A stretch of DNA of 64,000 nucleotides from Variovorax sp. PBL-E5 (lineage in GTDB: Bacteria > Pseudomonadota > Gammaproteobacteria > Burkholderiales > Burkholderiaceae_C), in NCBI RefSeq assembly GCF_901827185.1, contig NZ_LR594671.1, positions 4,092,001 to 4,156,000 on the forward strand, written 5' to 3'. Below are positions 24,772-32,625 of the stretch, piece by piece. The position numbers and the translations under genes were made by a program. A model generated the notes under the pieces. That model did no database searches and was not told the origin of the DNA. It saw only the letters and a program-made list of their open reading frames with translations. The stretch's first letter is position 1. The number at the start of each line of letters is the position of its first letter.

Positions 24772-25931
24772 GGCTGCTCCACCTCATCCCCTCCGTCGAC
24801 CCTCGTGGCGGAGGCCCCATCGAGGGCGCGCGGCGAATCCACGACGCCTTGAGTGCCATGGGGCACCACGGCGAGTTGGTGAGCCTGGACAATCCGGACG
24901 CCGCATTCGTCGCCGACTTTCCGGGCAAGGTGACCGCGCTGGGGCCTTCGGTCGCCGGCTACGGCTACAACTCGCGCCTGGTCCCGTGGCTCAAGGCGCA
25001 TGCGGGCGACTACGATGCCGTCATCGTCAACGGTCTGTGGCAGTACATCGGATTCGGCGCCTGGCGTGCGCTGCACGATTCGCCCACTCCCTACTTCGTC
25101 TACAGCCACGGCATGCTCGATCCGTGGTTCAAGCGCCGCTACCCGCTCAAGCACCTGAAGAAGTGGCTTTACTGGCCCTGGGCCGAGTACCGCGTGCTGC
25201 GCGACGCGGCCGCCGTGCTCTTCACCTGCGAGGAAGAGCGGCTGCTGGCCCGCGAATCGTTCTGGCTGTATCGCTGCCGCGAGGCGGTCAGTTCGTATGG
25301 CACCTCCGCACCACCGCAGAACGCACAAGCCCTGTCCGAGACTTTCCTCTCTGCGTTTCCCGACCTGAGGCAAAAACGCCTGCTCCTCTTTCTCGGCCGC
25401 ATCCATGAAAAGAAGGGCTGCGACCTGCTGATCGAAGCCTTCGCACGCGTGGCTGCGGCGGCACCGGAGGTCCAGCTCGTGATGGCCGGGCCGGGCGAAG
25501 AAGGCCTGACCCGCCAATTGCAGAGCCGAGCAGCCGCACTGGGCCTTTCTTCGCGCATTGCCTGGACCGGCATGCTGGCGGGCGATCTCAAGTGGGGGGC
25601 TTTCTACGCCTCGGAGGTGTTCTGCCTGCCGTCGCACCAGGAAAACTTCGGCATCGCCGTCGCCGAAGCCCTGGCCTGCAGCCGGCCGGTCCTGATCAGC
25701 AACAAGGTCAACATCTGGCGCGAGATCGAAGAAGATAGCGCAGGCTTCGTCGAGACCGATACGCTGGATGGCACGACGTCGCTGCTGCAACGCTGGCTGG
25801 CCTCCACGCCGGCCGAACTCGCAGCGATGCGCATGGCCGCATTGCGTTGCTTCGATCATCGATTCCAGATGGAGCACGTGGCGGAAAAGCTGGTCCGGAT
25901 CATTCGCGAGCACTCGCCGCTAAGCTCGTGA
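24768..25931 (+). CDS. Glycosyltransferase family 4
   Basis: A 387-residue GT-B enzyme. The N-terminal LLHLIPSVDPRGGGPIEGAR is the acceptor-side glycine loop. LLLFLGRIHEKKGCDLLIEAF opens the nucleotide-binding domain, and the ENFGIAVAEALAC segment is the EX7E donor-phosphate motif. The start is GTG at 24768, overlapping the polymerase stop codon (GTGA). The open frame upstream of this point is only a shadow of the polymerase gene. It acts in the cytoplasm on the lipid-linked repeat unit; the donor is unknown. Confidence 0.9.
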   Translation: MRLLHLIPSVDPRGGGPIEGARRIHDALSAMGHHGELVSLDNPDAAFVADFPGKVTALGPSVAGYGYNSRLVPWLKAHAGDYDAVIVNGLWQYIGFGAWRALHDSPTPYFVYSHGMLDPWFKRRYPLKHLKKWLYWPWAEYRVLRDAAAVLFTCEEERLLARESFWLYRCREAVSSYGTSAPPQNAQALSETFLSAFPDLRQKRLLLFLGRIHEKKGCDLLIEAFARVAAAAPEVQLVMAGPGEEGLTRQLQSRAAALGLSSRIAWTGMLAGDLKWGAFYASEVFCLPSHQENFGIAVAEALACSRPVLISNKVNIWREIEEDSAGFVETDTLDGTTSLLQRWLASTPAELAAMRMAALRCFDHRFQMEHVAEKLVRIIREHSPLSS

Positions 25932-25934
25932 TCC

Positions 25935-27170
25935 ATGAAACTGCTCGTCTACGGCATCAACTTCGCACCAGAGCTCACCGGCATCGGCAAATACACCGGC
26001 GAGATGGTGGCATGGCTGGCAGCGCAGGGGCACGACGTGCGCGTCGTGACGGCGCCGCCCTACTACCCTGACTGGGCGGTCTGGCCCGGCTACAGCGCCT
26101 CTCGCTACACCACGGAGAACTGGCGCGGAGCCAAAGTGTTGCGCACGCCGCTGTGGGTTCCGCGCAAGGTGAGCGGCGCGAAGCGCCTGCTCCATCTGGC
26201 GAGCTTCGCACTGACCAGCGTGCCCGCACTGCTCGCGCAATGGCGCTGGAAGCCGGACGTGGTGTGGGTCACGGAACCGCCGATGTTCTGCACGCCGGCC
26301 GCACTGATCTTCGCGCGGCTGCGCTCGGCCAAGGCATGGCTGCACATCCAGGACTACGAAGTGGATGCCGCCTTCGACCTCGGGCTGCTCAAGGGCGCAT
26401 GGCTGCGCGCACGGGTGGCCTCGATGGAACGCAGCCTGATGCGCCGCTTCGACCGGATTTCCACCATCTCCCAGCGCATGATCGAGCGCGCACGCAGCAA
26501 GGGCACCGACGACGCGCGACTGGTGTTCCTTCCCAACTGGGCCGACGTCTCGGCCATCCAGCCGCTCGGCGCCGACAGTCCATACCGCGCCGAACTGGGC
26601 ATTCGTTCCGATGCGGTGGTGGCGCTCTACTCGGGCAACATGGGCGCCAAGCAGGGCCTGGAACTGTTGGCCGAGATGGCACTGAGGCTGAAGGACCAGC
26701 CCGGCCTGGAGTTCGTGTTCTGCGGCAACGGAGCAGGCCGTGCGGAGCTCATGAAGCGCTGCGAAGCGCTGACCAACGTCCGCTTCCTCGATCTTCAACC
26801 GGTCGAACGGCTGGGCGATCTGCTTGGACTGGCGGACATCCACCTGCTGCCGCAGCGCGCGGATGCCGCGGACCTGGTGATGCCCTCCAAGCTCACCGGC
26901 ATGCTGAGCAGCGGCAGGCCCGTGGTGGCCGGTGCGCGCCCCGAAACCGAACTCGGCCAGGTCGCCGCCGAATGCGGCATCGCCGTGGCACCGGACGACG
27001 CACAGGCCTTTGCCGATGCCGTCGTCTCGCTGGCCTCGAACGCCGAACGGCGGCGCGAGCTCGGCGTCCGCGCGCGCGCCTATGCGGAGCAGCGTTTCGA
27101 TCGCAACGCGGTGCTGGCCCAGTTCGAGCGCGACCTGGAAGCCTGCCTGGCCGGCAACTCGCGACGCTGA
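25935..27170 (+). CDS. wcaI: WcaI-like glycosyltransferase
   Basis: A 411-residue family 4 glycosyltransferase. MKLLVYGINFAPELTGIGKY and the PPYYPDW motif are typical of WcaI, the colanic-acid fucosyltransferase, which agrees with GDP-fucose synthesis in the same operon. YSGNMGAKQGLELL starts the second Rossmann domain. It begins three bases after the previous stop and is the last gene of the plus half. A bidirectional hairpin follows. Transfer of fucose is inferred from homology. Confidence 0.88.
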   Translation: MKLLVYGINFAPELTGIGKYTGEMVAWLAAQGHDVRVVTAPPYYPDWAVWPGYSASRYTTENWRGAKVLRTPLWVPRKVSGAKRLLHLASFALTSVPALLAQWRWKPDVVWVTEPPMFCTPAALIFARLRSAKAWLHIQDYEVDAAFDLGLLKGAWLRARVASMERSLMRRFDRISTISQRMIERARSKGTDDARLVFLPNWADVSAIQPLGADSPYRAELGIRSDAVVALYSGNMGAKQGLELLAEMALRLKDQPGLEFVFCGNGAGRAELMKRCEALTNVRFLDLQPVERLGDLLGLADIHLLPQRADAADLVMPSKLTGMLSSGRPVVAGARPETELGQVAAECGIAVAPDDAQAFADAVVSLASNAERRRELGVRARAYAEQRFDRNAVLAQFERDLEACLAGNSRR

Positions 27171-27173
27171 AAG

Positions 27174-27203
27174 CGAAACGGCCCGCTGTGGCGGGCCGTT
27201 TCG
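27174..27203. terminator. Bidirectional terminator between the two exopolysaccharide half-operons
   Basis: A perfect 13-bp stem (27174-27186 with 27191-27203) closes a four-base TGTG loop. It is GC-rich in the middle, and its A-rich and T-rich outer arms give a short T-run on each strand. It lies in the 83-base gap between the convergent wcaI and wzc genes and can serve both directions. Confidence 0.8.
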
Positions 27204-27253
27204 GCAAGGGTGCGGGCCGGTCGCGACATCGCGTGTCGCCTGGCCCCTTTTCT

Positions 27254-29503
27254 TCACTGCTCTTCGGGCAGGATGCTCTCGTAGTTGTAGTTGGTGTAGC
27301 GATAGCGGCCGTACTTGTAGGCAGCGTAGGCGCGACGTCCGACGTTCATGGCGTTGAGCAGCACACCCGTCGCCGCCTTGCCGCTCATGGCCAGCCGGCG
27401 CGTGCTTTCCTTGAGTTCACCCATGGTGGAATGATCGACCCGCGCGACCAGTAGCACCGTGCCCGCGTGCGCCGCCACGGTCGACGAATCGGCCGCTACC
27501 AGGATCGGCGGCGTGTCGATGACGACCAGGTCGTATTGCTCCGACAGACGCTCCAGCGTGGTCTTGAACGAATCGGACACCAGCAGTTCCGCCGGGTTGG
27601 GAGGCAGTTGGCCCGTGGCCAGGAAGTCGAGATTGGGAACCACCTGGCGATGCACCGTCTGCTGCACCGTCAGGCTGCCCGCGATCAATTCCGACAGGCC
27701 GCCATGGCGCTGCAGGCCGAAGTACTGGTGCGTATGCCCACGCCGCAGGTCGGCGTCGATCAGCAGCGTGCGCCGTCCGGCAGCCGCCATCAGCGCGGCG
27801 AAGTTCGCAGTCACGAAGCTCTTGCCGACGCCGGGTGTCGGGCCCGAGATCATCACGCGGTTGTTGGGCGACTCCAGCATCGCGAACTGCATCGCAGTAC
27901 GCAGGCTGCGCAGGCTTTCCACGGCACTGTCGTCCGGATTCTCGATCGCCAGCAGGCGCACGCCGGTCGCGCCGCTCAGGCGCCGCTTGGCGATGGCCGT
28001 CTGCGCGGAACTGAGCGGAATGGTCGAGAAGACCGGCAGGCCGCTGTCGGCCTCGACCTCGTGCGGGTCGCGGATGCGCTGCTCGATGAACGAATTCCTG
28101 ACGAACGCGACGATGATGCCCAGCAGCAGACCCAGCGCCAGCGCGGCCGAGATGATGACCGAGCGCTGCGGCTTGATCGGGGCCTCGGGCAGGATCGCCT
28201 CGTCCAGTACACGAACGTTGCCAACTTTGCCTTCCTTCACCAGCCGCAGTTGCATCGCATTGTTGAGCAGCGACGAATACAGATCCGTATTCACCTTCAC
28301 GTCGCGCTCCATGCGCACCGCCTCCTGCTGGATCGCGGGCAGGCCCTTGATGCGCGTCTGGATGTTGGCGATATCGGTCTTCAGCGTCGCGATCTGGGTG
28401 TCGAGGGTCTGGACGCTCGGATGGTTGGCAGTGAATCGGGCCTCGAGTTCGGTCCTGCGCTGCTGCGCTTCGAGCAGCTTCGTCTGGCGATCCACGGCCT
28501 GGCCAAGAATCAACGCCGCTTCCTCGTTGAAAGCAACCGTCCCCTTCTGGTTGCGATAGCGGTTGTAGATCTCCTCGGACGCTTCCATCTGCTTCTTGAA
28601 CTGAGGCAGTTGGACATCGAGGAACGCCAGGGTCTTCTGCGCTTCAGCAGATTTGCGCTCGACGTTCTGCTTGACGTACTGGTCACCCACCGCATTCAGC
28701 ACGCGCACCAGCTTGTAGGGGTCGCCATCCTGCAGGGAAACGTTGATGATGCCGGAGGCCTTCACGCGCTCGGCCAGATTGAGGCTCGACTGCAGCCCGA
28801 TGATCGTCGGCAGCTTGGGATTGCGCACCACATTGAACTGGGCACCCGGCTTGCCGGCCAGTTCGGTGATCAGCAACTCGATCGGCCCGCTCGCGGTGTT
28901 CGCCTTCAGCGGCGTTCCCACGGTGCCCGTGATCGCCTGCAGGCCCGGGTATTCGAGCGAATACTGTCCGCCGGCCCTGGCCGTCACCGTGAAAAGCCGG
29001 CCTTCCAGCGAAACCGGCACGTCGAAATCCGCCACGGTGATGCGCTCGAGCCCCGACACATAGCCACCGAAGCCCATGAATCCCGGATCGGACAGGCCGG
29101 TCGCGCGCCGCGCCATCCAGCCGCCGATATAGGGAACGTAACGCGGACTGGCCGCGATGTAGAGCTTGCTGGCATCCACGGCCTCGCCGACGATCCTGCG
29201 CGAACGGATGATCTCGATTTCCGCACTGGCCGGCGTCTTGACGTCGGCCAATCCACCGGCCTGGCTCAGGATGCTCTTGGAGCCGGTGTCCGGATCCTCG
29301 ACCTGGATCACCATGTTGGATTCGTAGATCGGCCGTTCGAGGAACGCATACACGATGCCGATCGCGAACACCACCAGCGTGATGATGGCGATCAGCCACT
29401 TGTTCGCGAGCAGGACATCGACGTAGTGCCCGAAGTCGAGGCTGTCCTCCTCCTCCGCGCTCGAAAGGGGAGGGGTCGTTTTGGGAGTGAGAGAGGAATT
29501 CAT
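27254..29503 (-). CDS. wzc: Polysaccharide co-polymerase/tyrosine autokinase Wzc
   Basis: Inner-membrane protein that controls chain length and export. The 749-residue product has an N-terminal Wzz domain between two transmembrane helices (near 35-60 and about 430-450) with a long periplasmic coiled-coil region. The cytoplasmic BY-kinase carries Walker A GPTPGVGKS (about 554-562), Walker A' LLIDADLRR and Walker B LVVIDTPP. Seven tyrosines cluster in the last 25 residues, the usual autophosphorylation sites. The ATG at 29503 overlaps the phosphatase stop (ATGA) and is preferred to the ATG at 29536. Confidence 0.95.
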   Translation of the reverse strand: MNSSLTPKTTPPLSSAEEEDSLDFGHYVDVLLANKWLIAIITLVVFAIGIVYAFLERPIYESNMVIQVEDPDTGSKSILSQAGGLADVKTPASAEIEIIRSRRIVGEAVDASKLYIAASPRYVPYIGGWMARRATGLSDPGFMGFGGYVSGLERITVADFDVPVSLEGRLFTVTARAGGQYSLEYPGLQAITGTVGTPLKANTASGPIELLITELAGKPGAQFNVVRNPKLPTIIGLQSSLNLAERVKASGIINVSLQDGDPYKLVRVLNAVGDQYVKQNVERKSAEAQKTLAFLDVQLPQFKKQMEASEEIYNRYRNQKGTVAFNEEAALILGQAVDRQTKLLEAQQRRTELEARFTANHPSVQTLDTQIATLKTDIANIQTRIKGLPAIQQEAVRMERDVKVNTDLYSSLLNNAMQLRLVKEGKVGNVRVLDEAILPEAPIKPQRSVIISAALALGLLLGIIVAFVRNSFIEQRIRDPHEVEADSGLPVFSTIPLSSAQTAIAKRRLSGATGVRLLAIENPDDSAVESLRSLRTAMQFAMLESPNNRVMISGPTPGVGKSFVTANFAALMAAAGRRTLLIDADLRRGHTHQYFGLQRHGGLSELIAGSLTVQQTVHRQVVPNLDFLATGQLPPNPAELLVSDSFKTTLERLSEQYDLVVIDTPPILVAADSSTVAAHAGTVLLVARVDHSTMGELKESTRRLAMSGKAATGVLLNAMNVGRRAYAAYKYGRYRYTNYNYESILPEEQ

Positions 29504-29946
29504 CGACTGGATACTCTTGAAATTCGTTTGACCCATTGCTGCGCACCGTCCTCAATGAGCGCGAGCGAGCGCTGAAAAATGCTGCGATCCGCGCGATACG
29601 GGTCGGGCACGTCCTGATCGCTGAACTCGCAAAGACGAAACACCTTGCCGGCGGCGAAAAGATAGCGCTCCTCGATCGCACGTCGCTGCTCGCGGTCCAT
29701 CACCAGGATCAGATCCGCGCGCTGAACCAGTTCGAGCTCGATCTGGCGCGTCTGATGCTGGCTGATGTCGATGCCCCGCTCGTTCATCAGTTCACAGGCG
29801 ATCGGGTCGGCTCCCCGGCCGAGCAAAGCGTGCAGTCCCGCCGAACCGATGTCCCGGCCGGGCAAGGCCTCGCGCATCAAGCCTTCGGCCATCGGACTGC
29901 GGCAAATGTTTCCTATGCACACGATGAGAACGTTCTGAATGGTCAC
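29500..29946 (-). CDS. wzb: Low-molecular-weight protein tyrosine phosphatase (Wzb-type)
   Basis: Dephosphorylates the tyrosine cluster of Wzc, allowing cycles of polymer export. The 148-residue protein has the active-site loop Cys10-x5-Arg16 (VCIGNICRSP) and the general-acid segment DVPDPYR. The GTG at 29946 overlaps the wza stop as GTGA; the longer frame upstream lies inside wza. Order wza-wzb-wzc with overlapping codons indicates strict co-translation. Confidence 0.95.
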   Translation of the reverse strand: MTIQNVLIVCIGNICRSPMAEGLMREALPGRDIGSAGLHALLGRGADPIACELMNERGIDISQHQTRQIELELVQRADLILVMDREQRRAIEERYLFAAGKVFRLCEFSDQDVPDPYRADRSIFQRSLALIEDGAQQWVKRISRVSSR

Positions 29947-31100
29947 TGTCCGGCTCGCCGAGTGCTCAGATCGCGGTAAGAGGTCGCGGTCGTCGACGTC
30001 GGGAGGATCAGGCTCAGCACACGGTTCCACTGCACCAGCGGGACCGGGTCGACGTAGACCACGTCCTTGGGCCGCAACGCGAAACCTTCCGCCATGGCCA
30101 GCGAGGTGGGCGTCCGGGCATCGAGGTGGAAGATCGATTGACCGCCCTGTGCTTCATTGCGGATCACATAGATCTGGCGCGGGTTCGCGGAAGCCAGGTT
30201 GACACCACCGACTTCGGTCAGCGCGTCGTTCAGACTGAGCTTGCCGTTGCGCATCAGGACGCCGGCCTGCTGGCTGACTTCGCCGAACACCGACACCTTG
30301 CGCTCTTCGCGGCTGCGCACGAAGATGAGATCGCCGGATTTCAATGGAATCTGGCTTGGCGCGATGCCGGCGTCGGCCATCGCATTCAGATCGAGCTGCG
30401 TCGTCTTGCCGTCGCGCGTAAGCGTGACGGCAGAGCGGTCGCCCGTCGCCAGCACGCCGCCGGCACGGGCCAGCGATTCCGCCAGGGTCATCGGGATGTC
30501 GGTGAAGATCTGCAGGCCGCGATTTCCGACATCACCTTCGACGTAGGCGCGCTTGCTGCGAAACGCCTCCACGCGAACGCTGAGCTGCGGCGACTTGAAG
30601 ACACGGGACAACCGCTGCACCAGCGTGTCCTGCAGCTCCTGGATGGTCATGCCGGCGGCGTTCACCGTTCCCGCGTAGGGAAAGCTCAACTGGCCGGAAC
30701 CCGAGACGATGTAGCCGGGCGCGGGCGAGATGCTGGCCGGATCGGCCACCGTGGTCGCCGGCGTCGCGCTGAAGACGATCTCGGGATGGTCGTAGACGAC
30801 GATGCCCACGACGTCACCCGGACCGATCTTGTAGGGCTGCGGCTCGCCGATGAGCGCCATCACGTCCGGACTCAAGGCCTTGGACACGGCCGCGCGCTGC
30901 GCACGCAGCAATGCAGGCGTGATCTCGGTGATCGCCCCCGGCGGCGGCGGATCGATGTCGGGGGTCGAGAAACCCGACGGGGAGACTGCCTGGGCCGCAT
31001 CGCTGCTGGCAGAGCTGAACCCGGGCGCGAGGGGCGCACAGGCCTGCAGCAACAGACTGGTCGAGGCAAATACAGCGACGTGTAATAGAAAACGTTTCAA
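29943..31100 (-). CDS. wza: Outer-membrane polysaccharide export lipoprotein Wza
   Basis: Forms the outer-membrane channel for polysaccharide export. The 385-residue product has a lipoprotein signal peptide with lipobox LLLQAC (lipidated Cys21), the Poly_export domain (YKIGPGDVVGIVVYDHPE) and SLBB repeats (for example RAYVEGDVGNRG and RKVSVFGEVSQQAG). I choose the TTG at 31100 because GGAG precedes it by six bases and gives MKRFLLHV. A TTG at 31106 has the ribosome binding site too close. No ATG is available. Confidence 0.92.
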   Translation of the reverse strand: MKRFLLHVAVFASTSLLLQACAPLAPGFSSASSDAAQAVSPSGFSTPDIDPPPPGAITEITPALLRAQRAAVSKALSPDVMALIGEPQPYKIGPGDVVGIVVYDHPEIVFSATPATTVADPASISPAPGYIVSGSGQLSFPYAGTVNAAGMTIQELQDTLVQRLSRVFKSPQLSVRVEAFRSKRAYVEGDVGNRGLQIFTDIPMTLAESLARAGGVLATGDRSAVTLTRDGKTTQLDLNAMADAGIAPSQIPLKSGDLIFVRSREERKVSVFGEVSQQAGVLMRNGKLSLNDALTEVGGVNLASANPRQIYVIRNEAQGGQSIFHLDARTPTSLAMAEGFALRPKDVVYVDPVPLVQWNRVLSLILPTSTTATSYRDLSTRRAGQ

Positions 31101-31150
31101 ACCCAACTCCGCGTCGTGACTCTAAATGAATACTTTTGCAAACAGTTACG

Positions 31151-31179
31151 ACTGTACCTCAGGGAACCGAATCACTCAA
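31151..31179 (-). promoter_or_regulatory. wza: Candidate sigma-70 promoter of wza-wzb-wzc
   Basis: On the minus strand TTGAGT (31174-31179) and TACAGT (31151-31156) are separated by exactly 17 bases, each matching four of six consensus positions. Transcription would start about 44 bases before the wza TTG. The -35 overlaps the stop codon of the small ORF at 31172-31282. Confidence 0.45.
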
Positions 31180-31282
31180 ATTCTTTCTTGGGGTAGATCG
31201 TCAGGACGAGCAGAAACACACGGCCGAGGCCAAAAAGAAGTCCTGGAACAATAGCCGCAAGCTCGCCCAACATGCAATGCAT
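31172..31282 (-). CDS. Small membrane peptide, 36 residues, upstream of wza
   Basis: The peptide begins MHCMLGELAAIVPG and ends IYPKKEFE. The central 24 residues are hydrophobic and would form one membrane helix followed by a charged KKEFE tail. AGGAGA lies five bases before the ATG, a better ribosome binding site than most genes in this window possess. It sits between the hemY terminator and the candidate wza promoter, on the same strand as both. I do not recognise a family. It could be a small regulator of the export complex, or a leader peptide. Coding status rests on the ribosome binding site and the coherent hydrophobic pattern. Confidence 0.55.
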   Translation of the reverse strand: MHCMLGELAAIVPGLLFGLGRVFLLVLTIYPKKEFE

Positions 31283-31293
31283 TGGTATCTCCT

Positions 31294-31310
31294 GCTATCA
31301 AAAAAATAGC
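31294..31310. repeat. GCTAT-N7-ATAGC palindrome
   Basis: Five-base arms GCTAT (31294-31298) and ATAGC (31306-31310) flank CAAAAAA. It overlaps the T-tract of the hemY terminator and ends next to the ribosome binding site of the small ORF. From memory, similar GCTATCAAA-type palindromes recur between genes in Comamonadaceae; only this copy is clear here. Confidence 0.4.
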
Positions 31311-31329
31311 GCCCTGCCCTTTCAGGGCG
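31300..31329 (-). terminator. Intrinsic terminator after hemY
   Basis: On the minus strand CGCCCTG (31329-31323) pairs with CAGGGCG (31316-31310) around a six-base loop, followed by CTA and then seven T. It begins five bases after the hemY stop codon and should end the hemCDXY transcript. Confidence 0.85.
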
Positions 31330-31334
31330 TAGCC

Positions 31335-32618
31335 TCAGGGGCTTTCGGTCTGGGCCGCGCGCTTCCAGGCGGCCGACGCCTGATCGGCGTCGTCGCGGGC
31401 TTCGGCAAGCTGTGCCAGCGCTTGCCAGGCGCGACGATGCAGGTTGGCATCCTGAAGCCCGAGGCCCGCCTGCGTCAACAACTGTTGCGCCTTGCCCCAG
31501 AGCTGACGCTTCATGCAGGCCATGCCGGCCAGGTACTGCAGGTTCGGGTCTCGCGGATTGTTGCGCTGCGCCGATTCGATGCGCGCCAGCCATTCGGCGT
31601 CGATCGATTCGAGGCCGGCCTCCAGCGCGCGCACGAGTTTCACGCGCCATGCCTCCCCGAGGCCGTTCGCGTGCTCGACCATGCGCTCCCACACGGGCAG
31701 CAGCCAGGCGCGCGCCAGGATGAGATCGCCGCGCAGCACGACCATTCGCTGCGCCGCATGGATCGCCACTTCGGGCATCTCGCGCTCCGGCGTCTCCAGC
31801 TCGCTCCAGGCGCGCAGCAATTGGGCCGGATCGTGCGCACCCGACAGCAGCTCCGTCGCGAGCCCGCGCACGATGCTCTGTGCAGCCGATTCCGAAAAAG
31901 CGCGATGCTTGGCCAGCAGACGGGCCGTCTCCAGCGCTTCCAGGGTTCGCCGGTCCTGGCGCGCGGCCTTCAGCCGCAGACGCAACGCCAGCGTCCGCCG
32001 CTGTGCGCCGAGCGGGAGTTCCTCGAGCCTCGCCAGAGCGGCAGGCGCATCGCGATCGTCGAGCGCCCAGCGCGCTGCGCGCAACTGCACGCCCTCGCGG
32101 GTTTCGGAGCCGGGCAGCGCGCTGCGGCCGGCACTTTCGGTGAGCGCCTGCTGGAGATGGGCATCACGCGCCGCCCTGTCCTGCAAGGCCTGCGCGCTTT
32201 CCGCCGCCAGCAGGTGCGAAAGCACGCGTATCTGCTGGGCTTGCGGCAGGTGGGCATCGAGTGCCGCGATCGTGCGCTCCTGCGCCAACGCCGCCTGCGC
32301 CGCCTTGCGCGAACGCGAGAAGCGGCCGGCGAGCAATTGCGCCAGCGCGTCGAGCAAGGCGGCGTGCAGGGCCCGCTCCTTCTGCTGCAGGCGCCATTGC
32401 CGCGCCTGTCTGGGCAAAGAGAACAGCGCTGACAGGCCGCGCAATGCGAGATGCAGCAGCACGAAGGTGCCCAGCAGGATCAGCAGGACCAGATTCAGCG
32501 AGAGATCGACCCGCCAGGGCGGCCAGAAGACGGTGATCGTGCCCTGGTTGTTGCCGGCGAACAGCGCCACCGCCGACGCGATGCCGAAGAGTGCGAGAAA
32601 CCAGAGTACCGCCCGCAT
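31335..32618 (-). CDS. hemY: HemY-type inner-membrane protein (haem operon)
   Basis: A 427-residue protein with two N-terminal membrane helices (about 3-22 and 38-60) and a long cytoplasmic alpha-helical region of TPR character, as in the proteobacterial HemY_N family (distinct from Bacillus HemY oxidase). The biochemical role is not well established; it accompanies hemX downstream of hemD. The ATG at 32618 (MRAVLWFLALFG) lies seven bases after hemX. It is the last gene of the operon. Confidence 0.85.
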   Translation of the reverse strand: MRAVLWFLALFGIASAVALFAGNNQGTITVFWPPWRVDLSLNLVLLILLGTFVLLHLALRGLSALFSLPRQARQWRLQQKERALHAALLDALAQLLAGRFSRSRKAAQAALAQERTIAALDAHLPQAQQIRVLSHLLAAESAQALQDRAARDAHLQQALTESAGRSALPGSETREGVQLRAARWALDDRDAPAALARLEELPLGAQRRTLALRLRLKAARQDRRTLEALETARLLAKHRAFSESAAQSIVRGLATELLSGAHDPAQLLRAWSELETPEREMPEVAIHAAQRMVVLRGDLILARAWLLPVWERMVEHANGLGEAWRVKLVRALEAGLESIDAEWLARIESAQRNNPRDPNLQYLAGMACMKRQLWGKAQQLLTQAGLGLQDANLHRRAWQALAQLAEARDDADQASAAWKRAAQTESP

Positions 32619-32625
32619 GGTTCGA

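Noticed and set aside
29504..29536. Alternative ATG at 29536 for wzc
   Set aside because: It lies inside the phosphatase gene; the ATG at 29503 with an ATGA overlap fits the overlapping-codon style of this operon.
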